A stretch of 64,000 nucleotides of DNA from Ornithodoros turicata (lineage: Eukaryota > Arthropoda > Arachnida > Ixodida > Argasidae): NCBI RefSeq assembly GCF_037126465.1, contig NC_088203.1:79890168-79954167 (forward strand), in the 5' to 3' direction. A model generated the notes under the pieces. The model had not been told where the DNA came from. It did no database searches and saw only the letters and a program-made list of their open reading frames with translations. The position numbers were made by a program, and so were the translations under genes. The first letter of the stretch is position 1. The number at the start of each line of letters is the position of its first letter. Positions 9,651 to 19,838 of the stretch are shown piece after piece.

Positions 9651-12469
9651 GTTAGGTATCTTGAATAGTTTTGCGAGGAACTTTGTGCCTCGTAAATACT
9701 CTCAAAGATCAGCATTTAGTAACGTAATTTCAATACATTTTTATACCTTCTACTTCCCATGTTTCTTTCAAAATGCTTCTCTGTGCGTGATACGGAGGTT
9801 GGGCGAAAGATCCTCATTTGTCTCGATGCGCTTTGTGCTGTACATATGCTTTAGGGTGCATGCATGTCCTTCTGGAAAAGGGGTAGCGTGCAGTGCATCG
9901 GGCTTGGGAGCATGCATGTGTTCTCCTGAAGGGTATGCGGATAAAGCACTTGGACCTCTATCACGCGATTAGACCCGTATACCGAAAGCCGCGTAACCAG
10001 AGAGGAAGCACGTTAAATATTAATAACTCTTTATCAGGTTAAAACAACGACTAGGAGAAAAACGACAGTAAATTTCGTCGTCTCTGTACAACGCTCGTTC
10101 GCATCTGTACAGCGCCTTTGGACGCAGTGTGTAAAAACAAATAAAAAAACAAAAGAAAAACGATACACACACAAAAACAAAACAACAACCAAAAAGAAAA
10201 GAAAAGCTGGGCATGCTATGCGATAGTAATTTTGGAAAGTTGCTCCTGCGAGCTAATAAAGTTCCTGAGTAGTATGTACAAGCCTGCTGTGGCCTGAGCC
10301 ATGAGAAGAGAAAAGAAAAAAAAGTGCTGTATCGCGTTGTATGATTTTAGTATTCCCGTGCTTCTTACGGGCTTTCAACAGTCATTTGCACGCGTGTATA
10401 CCGCGAAGGGCTTTGATACCAAGTCTTAGAGAAGGCATCTTCGTATCTTCGAAAGCTTCCGGATTTTTATTTCATTTCTTTTTTTTTTGTCTGGGATAAC
10501 TCTGTAACAACAATTCCGTTTTCCTGTTAAACACTGCTTGCAGAATTGCTCCTACACCGTACATTCTTTACACCTTTCTCGTGCAAATGTCTTGCCCTAA
10601 GGCACTTTCCTCTTTGGTGCAAGTTTCACGCATACCATCTGAAATGGTACACTCTCACGAAAGAAACGGACAAATTTACGCTTGCATCCAATTTTACCCT
10701 TACTAAGCGTAAATTTCGACAAAACGGCGGTGTTTTATTCATGGAATACCCGTCAACGTGTCCGCTGTAAGCGTAAAGGTCGGAGTTTCATGCGAAAGTG
10801 GCAAGGGGTACACGTTTACTCTTATACTGTGACACATAAGATTTCGCTTTGAGGGATAAACTGAGACTTTCCGTCGCAATATCAGTCCATTACGGCTATA
10901 TTGACGCACATTGTCCTTCAAATGTTATACGGGCGCTGCTTTCTGAGATCGCGTGCACGTATGTGATGTCGTGTGCAAACTGCCAAGCGTTTGCTGGGAT
11001 AACTGACACTTCTCTTGGCGTCTGGCGTCTCATGGCCTCAATCATGAATCGTTCAACATCAATGTAAGTCGCCACGTTTTGGGCTCGGTGTCTTGAGTTC
11101 CCCAAATTTTACCGTCTTATTTCATGTCAAACGTATGGCGGGAGACACGGCATCGAACGAGAGAACTTCGCACGAATTAGTCGGCCAAGCACGCCGTCGG
11201 CCAGCAAGCACGTCGGCTAGAGTTGTGATTGTCCCGGCTATCTCCACGCTGCAAATTCATAAGCGTACGCCCATTGTTCACCGGGCTGGTACTTTATGTG
11301 TGGCAATCTACAAGCAGATTGTTTTGGTACGGCGACTCTTGCCCCTTTCGTTTCTTTCTTTTGCTTTTTTTATGAGTTTTCTGCCGTCGAAGTGTCTGTG
11401 TTAGTGATTCAGTTTCAAAATCTTTCTTTGTAGTTGCATTTCAAGTTATTATTGCAGATTATACCTCAGCAAGTTGTGTTGAAGCAAATGCATCCCCAGG
11501 AAGAGGAGACACTCCTCGTAGCCATGCTCCACTGCTTAATACGACGCATGCACCCTCAGATGCCTTATAGATACTGTTCCTGAACAGCATGTACATTGCG
11601 CAATGTATCCTGTTCAGCAATGTACTGTACAGTACATTGCTGAAGAAAGTTCACAGGGCTCCGCTCTGCCACGCATATACAGCCAGTACAACTCACCTGT
11701 TGAAGTGACCTGTAAGCTGTGATTGCTTCATCAATAAAGTTATGTCACTACATGCAGTTTTATTTTCCCAATCGGCAATGAACCTGCAGTGGAACCTTCC
11801 TGGGATTGATAACATGAAGCGACATGCCGGTATGACCTTTTCAAGCAGTTTCATGGCACAGAAATAGTACTGCGTCACGTGTCACTCATACCTTCAGATC
11901 AAAGAACTCCCGCAAGAAGGATTACACTTGTCCTGATCTACACCGATGTCAACCCTGCTACATTCATTAACATAAAAGCTTCCTCAAGTCAAGGACGGTC
12001 AAGCAATCCCCATTTACACTTGTAAGTTATCCATAACGGTATATGTCCTTGTATTACATGCGAAAATATCTTGTTTTCTTTAGAAAGATATGTCAAGATT
12101 GAGAAGCATCCTGCGCCAAAGACATTTCTTGGTAAAACGTGGCAGATGCTGATTTGCCCTCTATAACACAGGAACTCCTGAAACTGACACTGGAACGACT
12201 TGTAAACCAGTGTGACGCCTCAATTTTCTTACTTGGGGTATACTATGTGAGGTGCCTTATTTATCGGCATATGGATGCATGGGCTGCTTCATGTGTTCCT
12301 CGTAAAAGTCTATTCAAGGTTCGAAAAATGTTACCGTAGTAAGAGACTATATACAGGACCTAACTGGTATCTATCATCACACAAAATGTATAAAAGACTC
12401 AATGGGAGTATTTGTTTGTGCACTCCTTATCAGCATCAGCAGAATGCAAAAATAAGAAAAAGAAAAATA
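9651..12469. other. No gene recognised; one perfect short palindrome
   Basis: No recognisable protein motif or element end is visible on either strand. 11613-11644 is a perfect 32-base palindrome (TTCAGCAATGTACTGT and its complement), next to a second imperfect GAACAGC...CTGTTC palindrome. Near 10660-10730, ATTTACGCTT is answered by AAGCGTAAAT, suggesting a small foldback repeat. Short frames here look random. Confidence 0.45.
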
Positions 12470-12570
12470 TGAATGAAGGAAGGAAGTCACTGAAAAGGCG
12501 CCAGCTGTATGACTCGAACCCACATCTTCAGGATTACCGGTCCACTGAGTGCATTATGTTTAGTCTAATA
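12470..12570 (-). repeat. tRNA-derived SINE, Thr-like family, degenerate copy
   Basis: On the minus strand a B-box-like GGGTTCGAGTCATACAGCT is followed by CCTTTTCAGTGACTTCC. These match the better copy at 30210-30330. The A-box half is decayed. Confidence 0.6.
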
Positions 12571-12863
12571 TACACTGCGCTGAATGATTTTCTTTGCAAT
12601 GAATACCTCCTTGTTTATTTCAAGGAACTGTGTCTGTCTTTGAGGAATTTGGATGATACACTGTAAGAAAAATTTGCGTTTTTTACTTCCCAAGTGACTG
12701 CTAACTCTGTTGCGGGCATATGTGCTGTGACGCTTATGCTGCACAAAATTTAGTTTTTCTGCATATAGATAATGTAAGTTTCACAGTCTTGTGTTGTACA
12801 GTGATGTGTGCCGTAATCCGTATGTGCGGGAGTCATTTAGCATTCATATGGCAGCTCTTAGAT

Positions 12864-12867
<4 letters not shown>

Positions 12868-12895
<28 letters not shown>
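12868..12895. repeat. TA microsatellite
   Basis: A run of about thirteen TA units immediately left of the large palindrome. Confidence 0.9.
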
Positions 12896-12899
<4 letters not shown>

Positions 12900-12986
12900 G
12901 AGAAAAGACACCAGAGACTGAAGTAGGGAGTAGGGGAAACTTTCCCCTACTCCCTACTTCAGTCTCTGGTGTCTTTTCTCCCCTAT
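12894..12986. repeat. Perfect 46-bp inverted repeat with 1-nt spacer
   Basis: The arms at 12894-12939 and 12941-12986 are exact complements, separated by a single C. The flanks are TA-rich. It could be a tiny foldback element or an artefact of library construction or assembly. Confidence 0.9.
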
Positions 12987-13028
12987 CTATATTCAACATC
13001 CTGGTCGTTCGAACCTAAATTTTGTAGC

Positions 13029-13072
<44 letters not shown>
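13029..13072. repeat. TA microsatellite
   Basis: A run of about twenty TA units. Confidence 0.9.
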
Positions 13073-13075
<3 letters not shown>

Positions 13076-13117
13076 GCAGAATGTTATTCGCAGTGTGAAA
13101 TATCTCCGATAAGCACC

Positions 13118-13262
13118 TAAAAAAGCGTACCAGAGCCGTTATTTTTGCCGGAACCTAACTCAAACCGAAATTTTGATGACACCATTGAACCCGAACCGAA
13201 GCAGAACCGTAAAAAATAATAGCGGTAACCGGTCCGCAACAAAACGGTTCGGACATAACAGA
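13118..13262. repeat. AACCG-rich repeat, copy 1
   Basis: Dense variants of GAACCGAA, CCGGTC and CGGTTCGG. A similar block lies at 20632-20768. No coding signal. Confidence 0.5.
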
Positions 13263-13962
13263 AGTCAGCATAAGAGTTCCTCTCAATCCCAGAACGAAGA
13301 CACAGCTGGTATCATCATCACGCGTCCATATCATGGATTTCGGAAATTTTCACCTGACAGTCAAACGGGAACTTATAGTAAGTATACTTTCAGCGTCTGT
13401 TTAACACCTTGAACCGCAGCTGTCCTTGTGAGCGCCGCGGTAGCGCCCCACGCACGCGATGCGGCGTCTATATACTCTTCAGAGACGAGGCGCCACGCGG
13501 ACGAATGAAACAAACACGAATAGAGTAGGTCAGTTATGTAGCTCTATAGGACGAATATGTGATTAAGTAAGCGCCCAACATTTCCCTTTACACGTGAGCA
13601 GTAAAAATTAAACAAGTCAGAAACATGAGAAGTGGAGAAGGAGCGTGCGCAGAACGGTGCCAGTTTGACTGGTCGTGGTTTGAAAAGTAAATGCAGTTCT
13701 GCTTATTGGTAGTGCAATTGTGTCATGACACATAGCCTTTGTGTTGTGGATTAACTACACTCCAAGCAAAAACAGTAGAACTTTCTATTCGAGTCGGTAG
13801 AACTGCGTTGAAACCAACAACAACAACAACAATAAATGAAGAAGTGATGATGACATGGGATGTTTCCCCGTGGTAGCCACAGGACACTACCCCATTTCAC
13901 AGTGGTTAATATGAGAGGATGAATTATGGTGAGAATGAAGCAACGACAGGTCGGAGTTCTGT

Positions 13963-16900
13963 TTAGAGCTCTTCAAGGAGTCCAATGGCCTGCATGAAAA
14001 CGAAAAGGGAGCGAAGAGCCCGGCACTGATGTTCAGGGGAGCTCCATGGGCCAAGTACTTTGGACAAGCTGAATGGTCTATGGTCGAGGAGTTCAAGTTG
14101 GCGTCGAAGTACCCGGCGTTCACACGTGTACCGCTCACAGTCCTCGATGATATGGGGGATCGTAGCTGGGGTGCGGCAAGCTAGGCACAGCGCCGTGTTA
14201 CTGTAACCCAGCTTAGCACGGAACGCAGGGGTGAAGGCGACGTTGAGTCGTAGACGCCGCAGGAGTGTCGTAAAGCTGCGAGGGAATCCACCTGGCATCC
14301 TAAATGATAATGACGGGTCCACTGCATGGAGGAGCGACCATTGAGTGATGTCATGCAGCCATTGCTGGCGGGCCAAGGGTGACACCAACGCAGACAAGTA
14401 GGAGCGCCTATCCCCGTTGGAGAGGATAATGGGCAGGGCTCTGGAGATACGGTGGGCCGCAGCAGCCGCCAAATCTGCCTCTTCGTTGCCCTGAATGCCG
14501 GTGTGGCCGGGGACCCACTGTAGGGTCACCCGGTGTCCCTGTTCGCCGAGAACCCTGAGCGCCGTCAGGATACTAACAACCACCGGGGCCAACGAGCCGC
14601 GGATGCCCATGGTTCCTACACATTGCAGGGCTGATTTTGAGTCGGTGTATATCACCCAGGAACGGGGAGGGTACTTTGAGACAGACTTTAGAGCTAACAA
14701 GATGGCATACAGCTCCGCAGAGGTCGACGAAGTGCGATGTGACAGGCGGAACCCACATGATAGTGACTCCTCCGGTATGACAAAGGCAGCGGAGGAGCCA
14801 TCCGACGTAGACGAACCATCTGTGAACACAGCCGTGCGGCCTCTGTAGTTTGTATCCATCATTTCCAAAGTAGACTGCTTGAGAACCGAGACGGGGATCT
14901 GGCTCTTCGGCCCCAGGAGGCCAGGGATGTGTGTCGAGAGGGATGGGCTCGGCAGTGTCCATGGTGCCACTGAAGGGGCGGTCGGGGCAACAGTGAAGTC
15001 AGGGATGTTTCCAGATGTTGCTGTAACACATAGCGAGAGTCTACTGTTCTTCCGCCTACGTAGCTTTTGAACCAGAGGATGACGCCGGTGGTGAGCGAGC
15101 AACCGTAGGTATTGTCGGATGGTTTCTCTTCGGCGGAGGACATCGATGGGTATTTCCCCGGCGTCGGCGATCACCATCCGTGTCTCAGCGCTGCGCGGGA
15201 CACCAAGGCACGTTCGCAGGCTGCGTGCCAGTGTACACCGAAGCTTGTGCTCAGACGTGGCTGATATACCGTGCAATACGGGCAAGCTGTATAGCAGGGA
15301 GCCGCGAACCAGAGTTTTGTGGAGCACAAGAAGATCCCGCTCAGTGCAGCCCCAGCGCACGCCGGCAAAGTGGCGAATCACATTCCCCCAGCGCTGAGCC
15401 TTTGAGATGATGAAGTCAATGTGCCTTCGCCACGACAGGTTGCGGTCCAGGATAACACCCAGGAACCTGTGAAACTTGACTTGTATGAGGGGGCAATCCC
15501 CAATCCGCAGTTGGAACCTCCGCATCTCTCTTCGAGTGAACGGAAGGACAGCGCTTTTTTCGGTGGAGATATCCATCCCCGCGTTCAAGAAGAAGTTGTT
15601 GATGGCATCCAGTGCTCTTTGCAACCGATGTTGAATTGCCGGCCGGGATTTTCCAACAGTCCAGATACACACATCGTCCGCATATATGGAGAGATTTACT
15701 CTCCTCGGTAGACATTCTTTGAGATCAACCATGACGATATTGAATAGTAACGGGCTTAGGACACTTCCTTGCGGGACACCCTGCGGGACAGCAGTCTTTT
15801 CTGTGTCACCCTCGCCTGTTCTGACAAAAATTTGCCTTTGGCTCAGGAAGTCGGAAAGCCATGCAAGCGCTTTCCCAGGCACTTGCGACCGAAGTAACGC
15901 ATGCAGAGCACCGGGGTGACTTACGGTGTCATACGCCCGCTTGACGTCCAGGAAGACAGCCATCACGATTTGCCTCCGGGCTTTCGCTTCCTCAACAGTA
16001 GAGACCAAATCCATCACCGAATCCATTGAACTACGATGCCTACGGAAGCCTGACATTTCCTGGGGGAAAACACATCTCCTCTCAAGCCACCACTCGAGCC
16101 TGTGCAGCACCATGAACTTTCCCTAGGCAGCTGGTAAGGCTGACAGGCCGAAAAGACGCCAGGTCCAAGGGGTGTTTTCCAGGTTTCAGTATGGGAACCA
16201 CTAGGGCCTCCTTCCACTGAGCAGGGACTTGTCCATCCCTCCATGATTTATTGTAGATCTCTAAGAGGACCAGAAGGCAGGTGTCATTCAGGTTACGGAG
16301 CGCAGCATAGGTGACCAAGTCCGGACCAGGTGACGACTTTTTCCGAGAAAACGCCAGGGCCGCCTTGAGTTCTGCAACCGTGAAGTCTGCATCCATGTCG
16401 GGGTCCGATGATAGAGGAGCTTGGCTAATAGCGCGCTGTAGCTGCACAACATGTTCCTGAAAGCCTGAACATTTCGCCGCCTCGGAGCTCGCTGCTATGG
16501 TCTTGCAAAATTCGTATGCAACTTCCTTCTCGGGCTTGGAAATCGAGAGAGACAGAGATCGCAGAGGGTTCTTCGCCGGAGGAGCTTCCCGGAGACTTCG
16601 AGCAACGCGCCATACCTTCGCAGTACTGGTAAAAGGGGTCAGAGACGCACAGAACTACCGCCATCTTCGTATGTCCACGGCCTTCAGGGCCTTTTGTACC
16701 ATTACGTTTGCACGACGGGCATCCTGAACATCCGTGAGTTGGCCAGATCGCCGAGCCTTTCGCTCCGCCCGTCTCCTATAAGCACGCAAACGCTCCACTA
16801 CTGGATCTGTACCTGCATGACCAGCAGCGACCTTAGCAGTCGTAGTGGACGACGTTATGCACCGCACAATGAGATCAGTAATTTCCTCTGCTGTCATTCC

Positions 16901-17641
16901 CGCCTGCACATCTTTCTTGCTCAGGTTGCGAAAGGACTGCCAATTGGTCAACCGAGCGATCCTGTGGCCTGCTCCGGGCGCGTACTTGGCATACGAGAGG
17001 AATATGGGGAGATGATCGCTGCCTCTGCCGTCCAAATCCGTACTCCAAGTGACATGTGGAAAAAGATCCCTGGAACAGAGCGAAACGTCTAGTGCGTCCG
17101 TCGAGAAGTCTCGACGCAAGAATGTTGGAGACCCATCATTCAAGACACAGAGGTCAAGATCTTCAATGACGTCGCACCACAGAGACCCCTTGCCATCGCG
17201 CTTACGGCTTCCCCACATAGGGTGGTGCGCATTTATGTCACCAACTACAAGCGAGGGAGCACCCAATCCACCAAGAGCCGACCGTAAGTCATGCATTGTC
17301 ACCGGGACGGACGGCGGAGCATACATACTTAGAACAGACAATGTAGTTCTTCCAAGCTGAACTCTGCAATGCACAAGGTCGAACGGCAGTGGCCCCACCG
17401 GGTGTATCTGCGTTGCAGTCAAGTCACGCCGCACACAGAGCACTGTTCTCCACACTGACACGCCGGGTAGACGAAAAACATTGTAGCCACTAAGACGAAA
17501 GTCCGACTTCACATATGCTTCACTTATGGCCAGAAGGGGAGTCTTGTATTTCAACAGAAACAACTTGAGGTCCGGGAGCTTCGTGCGCAGACCACGCGCA
17601 TTCCATTGGAGGAGGGTAGCCCGCCTATACAGGTGTTCCAT
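13963..17641 (-). pseudogene. LINE ORF2: endonuclease-RT-RNase H-CCHC, two lesions
   Basis: The start ATG is at 17641. The AP-like endonuclease has WNARGLRTK, the acidic SEAYV, YAPPS, GDINAHHPMWG and GSDHLPI. Lesion one: TAG at 16655-16657, where copy 1 has Lys in WRKFC; reading continues in the same frame afterwards. Lesion two: near 16110-16120, a few bases (about 8) are missing between LGK and MVLHRL compared with GKLMERMVLHRL in copy 1, shifting the frame. Beyond it the frame is open from 16113 to the stop: RT with YADD at 15684-15673, RNase H with FTDGS, AELYA, YTDSK and EEADLAA, and the finger CLACRTPATIPHIIEDC. All catalytic residues are kept. RT-region identity to copy 1 looks moderate, so this is a sister subfamily. 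Confidence 0.92.
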
Positions 17642-19142
17642 GCCTTGCTGTTAGCAGCCTTTCAGTCGCAAGCAAGGCCTGCACCTCTGGTAGACCCGCA
17701 GCACCCGGAAAAGCAGCCAAAAGTGCCTTGAGAACCGCTATGACCAAGGGAAGTAGCACCGCTGCCGAGTCATCACGACTCGTTGCCATTCGACTTGGTT
17801 GCTGTCGCTGGGTCGGCGTCATTCGATTCCTACGTGTACTCATCTGGGGGACCGCGGCCCGCTCTGCGACAGCAGCATAGGACTCACGCAAAGGAGACGA
17901 CGACGGGAGAGGAGTCCTGGCATCCAGCTCCAGCATGGGCTCTTGCTTGCGGTTCAGAGACCGCTGAGTCCGACCTGGGCGACGCTTTCTCTTACGGGAC
18001 TTCGCCGCAGCAGTCGTTTGTTGTTTGCATGGCGCTGTTTCCACCGGGGCATCGTTGCTACTACTGACCACAGGTCGGCCTACGCTGGGGAGTACATCCG
18101 TCTGGAAGCGCTGGATCGCCGATCTCTTCCGAGGACACAGAGAATGTGAGGCCGCATGTGGTCCGCCACAGTTTGAGCACTTTGGCTCACGCCGCGCAGT
18201 GCAATCCTGAAGGGTGTGCGAGCCTGAGCAGATCTTGCATCGTGTGGGCCAGCGGCAGTTGCGCGCAAGATGGCCGAAACGCTGGCAGTTATAACATTGG
18301 ACTGGGCCATCCACGTACTCATAAACGTCATGTGTGCCAAATCCCAAGTGTACCTTGTCGGGAAGCTTCAGGGTGGGCTTAAACGTAAGGATAACGCTCC
18401 GAAGAGGAATGTAGCTGTCGGTACCGTCCTCGTGGTAAACATGACGGACTTGCCGGCGTGCAGAGATGACGCCTTCTCTCTCCAGGTATAAGGCAAGGTC
18501 TCCGTTGTCATAGTCCAGAGGGACATCATAGATCTTACCCATATTGGACACGTAGGAGGACGGTATTGAGACAGATACCGCAATCCCTGCTACAAACTCA
18601 AGGGCCAAGAGGTTCGATACAGCTCCCTCAGACTTCACAAAAACACACAAGCTGCCATCCTTGTTTATACGATGGTGGGGGATTGCCTCTTGCGCAGCAG
18701 TCCAGACGTCTCTAGCCACATCGTTTGGGTTTACTTTCCAGAAGGAACGGCTGACGTCGACGGGCTTGAACAGCACAGGTATTCCTTTTGGCCGATTCTT
18801 TCTATATGTGACCAACGTAAAGCGGTCCCCCATCTCATCATCTACAGGGTCCCTCCCGGGGTTGTATGGGATTGTGGTCTCCGACCAGTCACGGTGCGAA
18901 AGCTCAGGATTATGACAGCCACTTGCCTCTGCCATCTGAAAATCAGCACAACTTGCGCCGATCGAACTTGCAGCAGGTGGAATTGCAGCGGGTGGACTTG
19001 CAGCTGGTGGATTCACGGCGGGTGGATTTGCACCAGTTGGACTTGCAGGAGGGGAACGCCCAACAGGCGATCGACTTCTGGATCTCCGTAAGACTCTTGC
19101 CTGCCTTGCCGGAGCTCGCGGAGTCTCTCGCCCGCCCTCCAT
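17625..19142 (-). CDS. LINE ORF1, gag-like nucleic-acid-binding protein
   Basis: 505 codons, ATG at 19142. Residues roughly 28-62 are Ala/Pro-rich with near-repeats of NPPA. A central region (about 110-275) resembles the RRM-like part of LINE gag proteins. Three zinc knuckles follow: CYNCQRFGHLARNC near residue 281, CKICSGSHTLQDC near 302, and CSNCGGPHAASHSLC near 321. A basic segment and a short C-terminal tail end the protein. It overlaps the start of ORF2 by 17 bases in another frame, which suggests reinitiation or coupled translation of ORF2. The expected role is coating the element RNA in a cytoplasmic ribonucleoprotein. No interruptions are seen. Confidence 0.88.
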   Translation of the reverse strand: MEGGRETPRAPARQARVLRRSRSRSPVGRSPPASPTGANPPAVNPPAASPPAAIPPAASSIGASCADFQMAEASGCHNPELSHRDWSETTIPYNPGRDPVDDEMGDRFTLVTYRKNRPKGIPVLFKPVDVSRSFWKVNPNDVARDVWTAAQEAIPHHRINKDGSLCVFVKSEGAVSNLLALEFVAGIAVSVSIPSSYVSNMGKIYDVPLDYDNGDLALYLEREGVISARRQVRHVYHEDGTDSYIPLRSVILTFKPTLKLPDKVHLGFGTHDVYEYVDGPVQCYNCQRFGHLARNCRWPTRCKICSGSHTLQDCTARREPKCSNCGGPHAASHSLCPRKRSAIQRFQTDVLPSVGRPVVSSSNDAPVETAPCKQQTTAAAKSRKRKRRPGRTQRSLNRKQEPMLELDARTPLPSSSPLRESYAAVAERAAVPQMSTRRNRMTPTQRQQPSRMATSRDDSAAVLLPLVIAVLKALLAAFPGAAGLPEVQALLATERLLTARHGTPV

Positions 19143-19297
19143 AGGCAGGCTGGAGACCCCACAGGCCCAAGGGTGGACCGAAGGAAGACCTTAACGGTGC
19201 AGTAGAAGTATTTCAGAACTAAGCCTAGTTTACAGCTTGAGCGATACAAAGCGACGTCCGTGCTTAGCCCGTTGCAACCAGAATTGTACTCAAATTA

Positions 19298-19766
19298 GTA
19301 GAACTGCAAGGGTACAAGCGTTTCTGCTGGTATGAGTAGAAGTGATAGTACAACAGTTGTACTCAAAACAGTTCAACTGTCATTATAAGATAATTATACA
19401 TATAGTTTGAGGAAATCTGGCTGTTGGCATCTAAGCGCGAATCCGCTAGGGCTACCTGGCGGCTAGTATGCGGCGTGCTGTTATGTTACACGTCAGGATT
19501 GCCGGCACGTGCTGCGGGTTAAGACTGTTGCTGCAGATAATTTCGACTACTTTGCGTTCTGTTGACGTTCGGGAAATCTCCGGTAAACGGCGCTTCCAGC
19601 GCCGGAAAGGTACCGTTCGGAAAGCTATATACTGTTCCGTTGGTATATACCGTTCGGAAAGGTATATGGAAAGGCACCGTTGGGCTGGAAGCGCCGTATA
19701 TTGCTCACACTGCTACCACGCTGCTACCCCCACACTGCCCCCACACTGGCGCTTACACTACTACGG
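19298..19766. other. Remnant repeat flanking the LINE; no gene
   Basis: GTAGAACT-like and TACTCAAA-like motifs recur here and also left of the LINE (13770-13806), suggesting an older repeat split by the insertion. Around 19600-19690 a GGTACCGTT/TATACCGTTCGGAAAGGTA motif recurs several times. Nothing coding is recognised. Confidence 0.4.
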
Positions 19767-19838
19767 TCCTCGGCCGGGTTTGAACCTGCGATCTTGAGCT
19801 CAGCAATCCAACACGTTAGCGACTGAACTACCGAGGCT
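19767..19838 (-). repeat. tRNA-like SINE head (Ser-like)
   Basis: On the minus strand: an acceptor-like GCCTCGG, an A-box TAGTTCAGTCGCTAACG, a B-box GGTTCAAACCC and CCGAGG closing the acceptor (six of seven pairs). The anticodon position reads GCT (Ser) if the arms fold canonically. The anticodon stem pairs poorly, so this is more likely a tRNA-derived SINE than a working tRNA. A poly-T run next to it (about 19841-19855) reads as poly-A on the minus strand. A related half-copy is at 28820-28860. Confidence 0.6.

Larger units (their letters stand above)
13807..19297 (-). mobile_element. Near full-length I-clade LINE (copy 2, about 5.5 kb)
   Basis: Minus strand, 5' to 3': a roughly 150-bp 5' UTR, ORF1 (gag-like), ORF2 (endonuclease, RT, RNase H, CCHC), a 3' UTR of about 150 bp and a GTT-repeat tail (CAAC repeats at about 13814-13832 on the plus strand). 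A 10-base match, GTAGAACTGC, lies at 13797-13806 and at 19298-19307, consistent with a target-site duplication. The flanks themselves look like an older GTAGAACT-rich repeat, so that match could be partly coincidental. ORF1 is intact. ORF2 carries one nonsense codon and one short frame-shifting deletion, so this copy is recently dead in ORF2. Confidence 0.92.

Noticed and set aside
19767..19838. Functional tRNA-Ser gene
   Set aside because: Weak anticodon stem, no long variable arm as tRNA-Ser requires, and an adjacent A-rich tail.
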